From positions 25,443,067-25,507,066 of the forward strand of contig NC_056545.1 in assembly GCF_910596095.1 (NCBI RefSeq): a DNA stretch of 64,000 nt. The letters are read 5' to 3'. Shown here one piece after another: positions 43,415 through 54,493 of the stretch. The notes under the pieces are model-generated. The model did no database searches, was not told the DNA's origin, and saw nothing but the letters and a program-made list of their open reading frames with translations. The translations under genes were made by a program, and so were the position numbers. Numbering within the stretch: the stretch's first letter is position 1; each line of letters begins with the position of its first letter. The DNA is from Thunnus maccoyii (taxonomy: Eukaryota; Chordata; Actinopteri; Scombriformes; Scombridae).

Positions 43415-45987
43415 AACCCACCGCAAAGCGACAACTGCATCCCTGCACATTCCAGGAAACGCAGCCAGCTGAAGACAGCAAATACACCAGAGAGGAGGAG
43501 ACATAAACAACGTAAGCTAGTTTGAGAGCTGCACCGATGTTTACTGTCTCACTAAGTGCATTTCATCCCCACTGCTTTCACAGCAGCGGCGGTATTTCAG
43601 CATGCAGTACAGAGCGGCTGCTGATGCCACAGGTCTGTGTACAGTGGGCTCAGTCACAGGCTGGAGAGACTGTTTGGACAATGTAGGTGTCAGACACACT
43701 GCCTGTCTGGAATAACGATTCAGTTCAGCTGCTACAAAACACCCCCTGGTTCCTTTAAAGTGGAGGTTCGATAAAAAAAAATAAAAAAAACTAACTTAAC
43801 TGTTTCTGGAGTGTAACTGTTGAAAACCTGAGAGGAATTTCTGCTTTGTTTGACTTGGTACATTGCTATCAGGGAAAAAGGTCTGCATTTGCTTCAAACG
43901 GGCACTGAATGACATGCCAGAGATTAGCCTCTGAAGGTCACAGTCTTAGCCTATGCTTTCAGCCGCTTTTCACAGCACAACCCCGGGCCCTTTTGAACAA
44001 CAGGAAGAATGTCATCTGGTTACTTTTCAAGGCACGGAGATACCATTCACTGCGGCCAACAATGGCTGCAAACAGGACCAGAGGGTTAGGAGGTTATAAA
44101 GGGCCCCATTCTAAGCGCCGCTCGCTCTCCAGCACACTGCACGCACACAGAAAAACACACCCACACACTGAGGCCTGGAGAAGTGGTGCAACAGATAATA
44201 AACTGAGGAGGGTCATGGCAAAGTGCCGTGCGCTGACCGCTCACCTCAGCAGCTCTCCCAGCTCAGCTTCCGTCCCTCCCCGGCATAGCTCTTAGCACCC
44301 AGACTAAGCCTCTGAGCCTCGTCAGGCCTTCGCAGACACTCACTGCTTTGTCATTTTGGAGAAGATAATTGTATGATACCCTTAACTCCATCCTTCAGGT
44401 TATTGTGTTCTGCCAAACATTACAAAGGGAAAAAAACACAAAGCACCACATACTTTTGGCAAGAAAATTTAAAAAATGTAACCATGTAACATGACTGAAA
44501 TTCTGTTAAACATAAATAGTATTCTCCTAAAACATTATATCCTGTGTTCAATGACAAGAAAGAAATGATCTGCTATTATTCAGGTTGTGAGGCTTGTCCC
44601 AAAAAGACTCTCAGACTACAGCCAGAACTGAAATCCTTCACCAATTTAGTCTCTAATGAACCTCTGAAATATTAAAAATAAAGCCCAATTAGCCGACAGC
44701 ATTTTACATCTCCTCCCCCACTAATCCTCTGGTAGCTTAGCCTTATCTAATGTCTGCGCCAACTATGACACTTTGAGCTCACTCTCCCTCTATCCTCACC
44801 ACTTGATATCCCCGACAGCTTTACTGGTGCTTTGTTGTGGCCCCACAGACCGGGTCAGGCTCTGAGCCTCTCTGGTGGTGGCTAATGATGCCCTGATATG
44901 TACAGTTGGCATGGACGTTGGAAAACTGCAGCAATAACTGCGGACATGCTAATGGCATCTATTAGGATTACTTAAGAGAGATATGGGACTCGCCTAGCAA
45001 CCTCTTATTACAGAGGGCATGGTATTGGGGGTGGAGAGTATCAGTGGAGGGTCAGTGATCCGACTGAGATGGCCTTATCCTGTGCCATAAACAGATAACA
45101 GTATCTGCCCTGCTCTTCTGCCGTTCCTGTGAGATGGAGGTGGATAAACAACCCTGTCGTCTCCAGTGCCTCCGACAAGCCTGATCAGACAGAGATGCTG
45201 TCCTAGACCAAGCCTCGTTCCTCCCGCTGCTCTGACTGCTGTTATTGCCATGAATGTCACCGGGAGGTTTAGATTCTTCCTCGATTGCCCTCAAGCTGAA
45301 GACACAACAATTTCTGAAAGGCCTTTGGTCTTGGTGTTTGTAACATCAGGTTGCAGCACTCCCTGGCTTAAGGCCAGGGTTTGCTGATTACGCAAACTAT
45401 CCAGCAAGAGTTGAGCTTTTTGCCCTAATTGGACCTGCCGGCTAACATGCAAATCCATGCAAAAAGGAAAAAAAAGTCACAAAGAACACAAAAATGTAGT
45501 AAACAAAGACACAAACTGTATCCTCAAACCAGGCCTATCCCCTGCAGTCATTTGGCACAACACAAAACAACCCATGTGAACCAAACCAAATGCCATGCAA
45601 CAGCTGACCCACAGCCGCAGCCCTGCAGGTCGGTCCCTTGTTCTCAGAGGTAATCAGAAGTTGCCCGTGATGTCCTAAACACCTGATCTGGATGTATCAT
45701 GTGGCCGCAGTTCTTTACACCCAGCCTGACCTGTTTTTGACCCTCACACTGTGTCTCTTGACTTTGCCCACTCACACAAAGGCTACCAAACATCTGCTCC
45801 CTGTTTGAAACCAGACTCATACAGCCGAGAAGACATCAGGTGGCCTCACAGAGACTCTCTCCAAGTGGTGGGTGGCTATGTGGGTGAGTGTGGGCTGACA
45901 GCTGCACTGCCGACTGGAGGACTGAAAGGTGGAGTCGGCTGGCAGATCATTGGTACCTGGGAAATCTCTGCCCTGCTGCCCCGCAAA

Positions 45988-46013
45988 GGGGGGGGGGGGG
46001 GGGGGGGGGGGGG
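45988..46013. repeat. G26 homopolymer
   Basis: Twenty-six consecutive G on the plus strand. This length is unusual for a vertebrate genome and is prone to sequencing error. Confidence 0.85.
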
Positions 46014-48299
46014 CAGCCTCATTTAGCAAATGGACGATATTCCGCAAATGCTGCTCATCTAAAATGACCGAGGTGAGGAAAATAAAAATCTGCTATGCAC
46101 ATAAAATTCACAGACAACACCTGCAAGAGATTTAACATACACAGGCCCCCGGTGGAATATGAAAGGAACAAATGTATTGCATTGGGGAGAGCACATGGTT
46201 ACACATTTCCAATTCAAGCACCGTCTCTAAAATGCTACATCAAATGACAGGCTTTGAATAAACCAAAATGAGCATCAGCCAAGTGGCTCATCCCAGCACA
46301 GAAAATTGTTGCATCAAAAATATGCTGGTTAGCCGAGCCATTTCACAGTCAACAATCACAGAATCAGGACTGTTACTAATCAATGTATTTTAATGAGCTC
46401 CCTGTGAATCCCAACAACAGCTGAAACATAAAAGCTGCTCAAGTTCTCTTGGTTCACTCGTTGTACCTTGTGATCTGTTATTCATAGTCTTGCTCTGAAG
46501 TCTCAGAGATATAAAGCAGAGCTTTGATGTTATCCTCTTATTACTGCTGTCTGAAACAAGCTTAATGTTGGGAATCAGAACGTTTGGCTGTCACGTGGAG
46601 AACCTTCTGCAACACAAAACATCCGGGCTTCAGTCTGAGGCGCTGAGAACGGTTGATTTTGCTCGGTGAGACCAACTAACATCTGCTTTGCCATTTGCTT
46701 ACAACAAGAAAGTTTGATACAGTGAAATTAGTGTCTATAAAACCGTGTGGGTGGTCATATTACATTCACACTGTACTCTACTCACTACTCTACATCAAAG
46801 CTTCCACTCAAGGAAGCTTAAACACGTAGGTGTGCATGTTCTCTACACAATGTGCTTTTTGTCTGAAATAGTTTAACCTTGTCTACAGGCAAGGGAGACT
46901 GAAGCAGCCAAGACGCTACACAAGTATTTTAGAACAAATTACCCTCCTCTGCCCACAATGTAAATCAATATGTTCCAATATATTTGTCAGTGGTTGGCTG
47001 AAAAACCAGATGCAAACTTGCCTTCCTGTCAGTTTGCCCTCAGCAAAGACTCTGGGTTTGCGGTGACAGGTCAAAGAGTCAGCAAATGACTCAAGGGCAG
47101 GGGAGGAGAGACACTTTGAAAAGCCATGCAGAGATCTAATTAACACATGCATTCAAGTGGTATTTCCCTTTCAGTGGAACGCGGTCATTTTCTACAATGC
47201 TGACCAGCACAACATGAACAAATGAACCAGGTGCTCCTGACATTCAGGCTTTTCTGCTGCCTCTCTAAGTTAGAGCAAACAAGAACACACATCAGACTTA
47301 AACCAAAAATAAACACACCGTCGAGAGCACGCACAGAAATTCACAACTATTGCACCAAAGTTAAACTTTTACTTCAAACACTATAGCTGGAAGCTACGGC
47401 AAAATCTACATGTGTATTGTAAGAGGGGTTTTTTTTTTTAGCCTTCGCATCACAATATCTTTCAGTATCTTTGAAGAACTTCTTCTAGGTATCCGTCAGA
47501 CTTGTGCTATTAGAGGTGAACTGAGTGTTACAGAATGGGAGAGGCCTTACAGTCATTTGTTTCTAAGACCTAATTAATCTTCATTGCGCTGGGAAACATA
47601 GCACCCCAATGCAAAAAGGGTTCCTTCTACACGATAATTGCAGAGTCTAGGGGCCTGAGTTTCCCAGACAACAAGGTCTGAAATTTAATTATCTGCTCTT
47701 TGGGAAATGTAAGGGAAGAAAGCTACATTGCAAAACTGCACTTTTGGGCAAGTAATGTCAGGCTCTTGCTTGAGTAAGCACAGGAGCACATCCTCCCTGC
47801 TGTCATAAACTAAACAGCCTCTACTTTGTTATGGTAAAGGAGAGATAATGGCATTTTACATAACGACAGATTTTTTTTTAACTTCAGAAAAGAAAGGTCA
47901 TGCAAATGTAGACAAAACTGTTTTTTATCTCTCAGCATCACTCTTACACATCTCACAGTTGTTTTTTTAAATCATCTTACCATGTGCAGAGCAAACCCGA
48001 CCACTTCCATTGTCCAGTCAGTCACAGAAGTATTGTTTTACTGCGGTATGTTTTTAATCATATCCGTCAAGCTCCATGACATTATAGAGCGACTACAACA
48101 ATAAAGCCAGACTCAAAGCAGCCAAAGACAACACGGACAGGCTGTGGCAACATTAACATTCCGCCGTGTAAAGATCAGGCTTTGCAGGGGGGGGAAACAT
48201 CGATAGGATCCCATTAGTTAAGTGCGCCCTTAGGATACCCGAAATCTGATCAGAGATAGACCTTTTCCTTCCAGACACGAACCATTAGACGTTACGGCA

Positions 48300-48560
48300 A
48301 AAAAAGCTGCTCTCCTCCTCTGAAACTACTCCTCCTGCACTCCTCCTCCTCCTCCTCCTCCTCTTCAGTGGTCGAGGTTGTGCGGCAGGATCAGGCAGGA
48401 TGAGCCCGGTGACGTCAACCTTTTGTTATCACCTTTAACACTTGCCTTTGCAGGTGGAAACACTTTTCTCTCCCGTTATATGAAGAGGCGCTATTTGGAG
48501 ACGCGCCGGCGGTGCAGGGAGCGCACACAACATCTGCATCACGGCTGAAGACGACTGACA
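48300..48560. promoter_or_regulatory. GC-rich CRE-bearing patch, possible alternative FAM222B promoter
   Basis: It has a (CTC)n run at about 48340-48363, a full palindromic CRE TGACGTCA at 48410-48417, and GAGACGCGCCGGCGGTGC at about 48500, inside an AT-rich surround. It resembles a promoter or enhancer. No transcript start can be assigned. Confidence 0.35.
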
Positions 48561-49212
48561 ATCTAAATTTGGATATATGCATGCATGTCCTAATGAGTAT
48601 ATCGGATACAAGCCGCGGGAGACAACTCAGTGACAGCTATACCATACTTTGAAAGCCGGGAATAGCATAAGATAACCACACTTCCAACTTCATCCACAGA
48701 TGGCTTCTTCTAGGACTTGCAGTTTTGTCTTGAGATGAGGCACAAAACTATAAGCCTTAATGTTAATGAAAATTATAATAATAAAGATAACATCATGATA
48801 ATGATTTGAAAGGCAAATTGAGGTCTACTTGATCGTCATTGGTTGTTGTCATAATAATGTAAATACAACTAACTAGCTAACCAGCTCAATAACGCAAGTC
48901 CAGTTTCATTCACCAGCATCCAGCAAGAATTCATGGCTCCTTCTCTGCCTGAGTGAAGTATTTATGGCTCATAAGAGACAGTTAAGCTGCAGGGACTTAG
49001 AGACAGGACAGGGGACCGTACAGGAGCTATAAACCTGCAGGTTTCCCGTCACTGTGCCAGCTGACTGCTCCTGGTTAGCTAACATAGCCAGTCAGTCTGA
49101 AACATACACACAGTCCCATTGTTGCCTTCGCAACCTTTCCCAATATTTATGGCCACAATTTGCGAGGATGTCACACAGTGTCGGGCAGCAGGCGTGTTAT
49201 GAAGATACAACT

Positions 49213-49400
49213 ACTCACTCTCCGTTTACCTCCGCGAAAGGCATCGTTTAGTTGGTCGCCATGGTGTGAAACGGACAGATTTTCTCCCGTTGTCCTGCGC
49301 AGCCGAATCACTGCTGCTGTCTGCGGCAGCAACTTCCGGCGCATGCGCACTTACTGGATACGTTCCAGGCTGGGCTGTGCGCTGCGCAGGACATCCGAGG
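49213..49400 (-). promoter_or_regulatory. Predicted FAM222B promoter and non-coding first exon
   Basis: A CpG-rich patch holds the ETS motif ACTTCCGG (49332-49339) joined to the NRF1-type palindrome GCGCATGCGC (49339-49348), a pairing typical of TATA-less housekeeping promoters. On the minus strand downstream, two good donors follow: GGAG|GTAAAC (exon end 49230) and GAGA|GTGAGT (exon end 49219). A non-coding first exon from roughly 49330 to 49219 is therefore plausible. The strand choice rests on these donors and on FAM222B needing an upstream exon. Confidence 0.55.
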
Positions 49401-49885
49401 GGTTTAAAGGGACAGTCAGCGTGAAATGCAATTGGACGAGTATTTGTACGACGAAAATTGTGAAATAACGTAAAATAGATGTAGATGTTTAATCACCGAA
49501 GACACTTATCAATATACACGTAGGCTGCATACTCTTGTTTAGCTGCCCTCTATTTTCTATCATAATACACAATTAATAAGCTCCGTAGGCAAAGACATTG
49601 TAACGAAATGTATATACTAAATGGGGTGTTATGATGGCTCAGTTGGGTTTGCACATAATGTAGCAAGTGGTGTAAATATATATATATATATGTACAATTT
49701 ATTTGTGGAATTTTCATCACAAAAACACACATACAAAAGCGCTCACATGTATGAATGAAATAAAAGAAAACATGTAGAATGAGGTAAACATTGGCAGAGA
49801 TAGTAATGATACTCGGACAAGAGGGTAATATCATGGAAATATTGGATTTAATATCTGATATATATGAAATATATAAACACTGTAC

Positions 49886-50166
49886 TTAAAGGTGTCGTGT
49901 GGAGGTTTTCTTTTGTAAACAAACAGCGACATTCATTCAGCATTACTTACAAAAATGCATTGTGTGTATCCTTGAGGCCTGACTAACATGTTGAGTACAT
50001 TTTCTTTCCTCATAAAGCAGTTGCAAAGATGATGTTGCCCAAGTGCTCGGATTTGTGCATGTGCATTCATGTGTGCATGCACAATACAAAAAAGCAGCAA
50101 CCCATTCCTTAAATCATTGCTCCACAGCAACACTGGTGGACATAAAACCCCACATGGTACCTTTAA
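49886..50166. repeat. MITE family B with ttaaaggt inverted ends
   Basis: Starts ttaaaggtgtcgtgtgg and ends ccacatggtacctttaa: 17-bp terminal inverted repeats matching at about 14 positions, 281 bp overall. A divergent relative lies at 14833. Confidence 0.85.
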
Positions 50167-50640
50167 CATTCTACTCCACTACAATTCAGAGGAAAACACT
50201 ATACTTTCTCACTTGCACTGTACTCTTTTATCCATCAATTTGTGTTCTTAATAATTTGTAATTGGCTGCTCATATCACCTCGTTTACATGATAAGTGGCA
50301 GGAAATTTTATTTTCTCTAGATGGATTGATTTCGATTACTTTGAATGTTTTACGCCAAAAGACAAGAAAGAAATATGGCATCAGTGTTACTTTGTTCCCT
50401 TTGTGATTCACACACAGGTGCACAGAGGAGGAAACACAATTATCCCAACCTTTGAAGATTAGAGTGTAGGGTGAATTTTTGGTTTGTAATAAAGTAATGA
50501 TGTAGCTTTTTAATTAGTGAGACATAATTAGAGATACAGATGGGCTGACATACAGCATCTAGGGGAGAGACAACATAAACTGTTGTAGTAAGGTACTGGG
50601 CACCATGAGCCTCTAGAATTAAAGATATTCCACATTAGGT

Positions 50641-50800
50641 GTTATGATGCTGGTGTTAGAAAGCATTGTCTGACACATCGCTCCAAAATCACTCATAGGT
50701 GTTCAGTTGGGTTGAAATCTGGTGACTGTGAAAGCAACAGTATATGATTCATATCATTTTCATACTCATCAAAACATTCAGTGAGCCCTCGTGCCCTGTT
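50641..50800 (-). mobile_element. Second Tc1/mariner transposase fragment
   Basis: The plus strand includes ggtgttcagttgggttgaaa, tctggtgactgtgaaagc and cattttcatactcatcaaaa, near-identical to 11407-11486, where the reverse complement encodes [13 protein letters not shown]. Only the end of the transposase gene remains. Confidence 0.8.
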
Positions 50801-52890
50801 TGGAAGCATCTGCATTTGGCTTTCTGCTCAGAGAGTAATATGGAGATGGGTCACTCTTCTGTATTTTCCTTTTTGAGCAACAAGCCCAATGTTGCCTGCA
50901 AACATCTCTCAGACACTCATTTGTCGTTTAATAATGATGATCATTATTTCTTGCATCGACATCTTCAGTTTAGCTTTTGAAAACACGACTTGTTCATGCA
51001 TTTTACTGACCCAAATGTCACACTCATCTGGCACAAGATTTGTCTCAGGCTGTATTTCGTTTGCATTATTGTGCTCGTCACATATGGCATTATGAATCTT
51101 GTTGGGAGAGATAAAACCCAGTGAGAAGCCTCCACGGTCAATAGTGTCACATGCTTTGTGGTTTGATGAAAGGTTTTATTTGTGCAGCCTGATGTGTATA
51201 GCTCCCTAATCAAAGACTTATATTTCTGTGACAACTAAAATAAATTACTCCATTACAACCGCCCACCTGCCCTCTCCACAGTATTGATACCATTTTATTA
51301 CCAGAGAGAGACAGATGGACAACACTGAAGACTGTGGCGAGTTACGGGAAAGCTTGAGAATGTGTGCTCATTGCCGTGTAATGTCATGCCAGGTTAGAAC
51401 CTGCACAAAAGTAATCAAATAAGATGATTAGAGAGGAAATTACACACGTTCAACTCCACAAACATTTCTGAAATAAAGCATTGTGAGGGATGACTCCATG
51501 GCCTCGGTTCCAGTACAGACTGGGCTTATTACAATACTCTAGCCAATTTAGGCCTGCAAGCTTCACTTCCCCCATCAGCAAGTGAAAGAGGGGAGAATTT
51601 GGTCTGAAAGCCCAATCACACACAGCGCTCCGAGTTCAGCAGGTGGGGAAGCAGCAGCAGCAGGCTCCATCAGGCAATAATACAAAGTTAATGATGCAGA
51701 ATGGTGTCTTTCTCCATACCAAAGAAGACGTCAATACAGGATATTTAAGAACGCTGTTCCTAATTACGCTTTTTAAATTCACCACTGACGTGATTGATGA
51801 TTTCAAAGGGAGGCATTATTGATCCACTTCACAGACAAGTCCCATCGATTGCAAGAGTAGAATGAATAAAAGTTTTTTTTCCCCCTTTATCTCCCCCACT
51901 GAGAGAGAGATTGTACAATCAGAGCATCAGTGTGACCTATATGGGTAGTTTAGGAGCTAAATCGCCTCTTTTAAAAAGCAGTCAGAGCAAGGACATATAG
52001 AGCAGTGATTGCTGAATCGAGGGACCTTGGGGGACCTTCATGGCGTCACAGAAGACGCAACAGTTAGGTCTCATCGCTCTCTCATTTATCAGATATGGAA
52101 ATTCATCCAACCATTCATTAATCTGTGGGATCTTTTACAAATTGCCTATCTGTGTTGGAGTCCTCAGCGTGAAAAAGTTCAGGAATGGCTGCTTTATAGA
52201 CAGTCAGCCAGCTGTGCAGCATCACGCCTCTCACTGCAATCAGCGGTGATGGAGTGATGGATGCTCTGACGCACTGACAGATTGTTTTTTCCCACCTCTG
52301 CTCCCTGCTGACATGCCCCATGGCTCATGCTTATTATTCCATGAACTTTGTTATTCCTCATGAGCAGCAAAGTCTTCTTATTAGTGGAGAAGCTGCCAGT
52401 TATTGCATGTCTAATCCCGGCTAGTTTTATTACTGGGGCAGATCAACAACAGAGGTTGCTGGAGCAAAAGCTGATGTGGCAGTGTATCTGACATCACCTG
52501 CTTCAGCTGCAGAAAATGCATACTGCATACTTAGGGAGTTTTAAAAAAACATATTTCCCATCAATACAATCTTCTCTGTTTGAATTACAGAAAAGAAGAT
52601 TGATTAGGAATCAGCAGCACACTGAATTGCAGCAGCAGAAAGAGGTTTTCCATCACACCATGCTGAATCTCATTGGCAAGTGCACTTCAGATGGCAAAGT
52701 GGCCTACAGCTTATGATTAAATGGTCTGCAGGCGAAGCCTTTTTGTCTTTTTTTTTTTTAGAGAGAGAGAGCTCTTTCTGAAGGCCAAAGTTAATGCAGT
52801 CATAGAAAGAACTCTGATACACTCCCACGTGAAATGGCCATGTGAGAAAAGCCCGGAGGGAGAAAAGGCCTTGAATGAATTTGAGAGGGG

Positions 52891-52937
52891 GAGAGAGAGA
52901 GAGAGAGAGAGAGAGGGATAGAGAGAGAGAGAGAGAG
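52891..52937. repeat. (GA)n microsatellite
   Basis: About 23 GA units with one GGATA interruption. Confidence 0.9.
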
Positions 52938-54302
52938 TGGGAGGGTGGCAGATAGAGAGAAAGTTCAAACATTACTGATCCTCAAATATCCTTTTGGTTT
53001 CTGGTTCAATTGGAATTCGGCAGTAAGTGTCTGCTAAAAGCTCCATTTTTGTTGCCCTTCCATTGCTGCTGAGCTTTTAGAGTTAGATGATGACAGATTG
53101 TGAGCTACCTGATATCCTTCATCATCCTCCCCAGTGGAGGTGTTTGTTCCGCCCCGAGCAAGTCCTCGAGGACTAACAAACAGCTGGCGTGTTTGATGGA
53201 CTATGGGGAGACATCTGATCTGCCTGGCTTTGCCATACAGAACGAAAACAACATGTTACATTAATCAATCAATATGCAAACTGTGTCCTTTTAGTCTGAT
53301 GATTAACCTTACAGACGTCATGGTCATCAAGTCATTTTATCAGCTTGTCATCGTAAATTAGGACTGAAGAGTTGCAGGGCGGTGTGAGTACGAGAGAGTT
53401 TTCCTCAGGTTGGTGTATTGCTTTGGATGCTCGATATATCCTCAACAACATTGTCACAACTGTGCTTCAAGCACCCTCGGGGATAAGCTCTGTTCTGTGT
53501 ACTCAAGGGACAAGAGAGAAAGAAAAAGTCTGTGCAGAGCAATCTGATTCATGGTTAAAGGCGCACCATCCCTCACAAAGTCATCTAGAGAGTATCACCC
53601 CAGCCAAAAGATCCTTTGAGCACTGTCATCCATTTTAAAACTGAGAGTTGCTCGTGTCGGCAGAAGTGTTTGTGCATTGTGATGAGATGACTTTGAAATT
53701 GTTGTTGGCTGATTTTAGCCTCTGAATATCCTACCTGCTGTAGACAGGTGGTTCCCAAACTAAGGCCCTGCGAGTCCTCAGGGAGTTTGCTGCAAAATGA
53801 AGAATATTTAAATCCTGCTGTCATCTTATTTAGTTATTTTGCCGTGTCATTATTCTACGTGTCAAAATGCTTTCACAACCTGCAGTATAGCTCTGTCCCT
53901 GTGAATAATCTCTTCTCTCTGCTTCCTTTTAGTTCCTCTAAATTGAATTCTCTTCTGTCTCATTCCTCTTTTATTTCTTTCCTCGGTGCTCGGCTCTTAT
54001 GCAATCATTTTGTGGTCACTTAGACCCCGATCTGTCATTTTTGATTTAGGAACTGAAGCTTAATCTTCTTCTGTCTTTGTAAATCACTCGAGATCAGAGT
54101 GTAAATACTAAAAATATAATTGCAAATAGCCTAAGTCAGGTCATATCAAACCAGAGACATTTCAAACTTGGTACATTTTGCCAAAAGCCTTTTAAAGCGG
54201 GGTCATATGGGGACCTCTGTGGATGTTAAGACTTTCTCCACTTTTAGACTGATGTTGTGATTCTCAAGCTGCTACAGGAACATTTTGTAGTTGAGGTAGT
54301 GG

Positions 54303-54316
54303 TCGCTAGGGGGCGG
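54303..54316 (+). promoter_or_regulatory. CTCF-like motif upstream of ERAL1
   Basis: TCGCTAGGGGGCGG matches 12 of 14 positions of CCASYAGRKGGCRS, 178 bases before the ERAL1 start codon. It may be a promoter-proximal CTCF site. Confidence 0.4.
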
Positions 54317-54493
54317 TGTGGTTCTCACCTGAAACCGCTGTGAGGACACTCTTGAAAGAGGAAGACGCTTCTCTTTGGCCACAACAACATGGTGTCACCC
54401 TGTAGGCAATGTGAACGTAAACAAGCGACTCACCTCCTCAACGACAACTAGTCCCATCATCTGAAATACAGCAGCTGTTGTTGTCGGGGCTCG

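Larger units (their letters stand above)
30303..49212 (-). other. FAM222B 5' intron (about 19 kb), no coding exon seen
   Basis: Inferred as intron because the FAM222B start exon has a splice acceptor and the nearest convincing promoter is at about 49.3 kb. Open frames here are short and either low-complexity or unlike any family I know. The stretch holds microsatellites, two hAT-like or MITE copies (39.7-40.6 kb), a C17 and a G26 homopolymer, and a CRE-bearing GC-rich patch at 48.3-48.6 kb. From 30.3 to 39.6 kb no transposon remnant was recognised. Confidence 0.6.
49401..54493. other. FAM222B-ERAL1 intergenic region, no gene seen
   Basis: About 5 kb between the divergent promoters. It contains a family B MITE (49886-50166), a Tc1 fragment (50641-50800), a (GA)n tract (52891-52937), and a CTCF-like motif near the ERAL1 end. 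No coding exon was recognised. Confidence 0.7.

Noticed and set aside
43909..44295. 128-codon plus-strand frame
   Set aside because: No family resemblance, low-complexity Ser/Arg/His composition, and no start or splice support.
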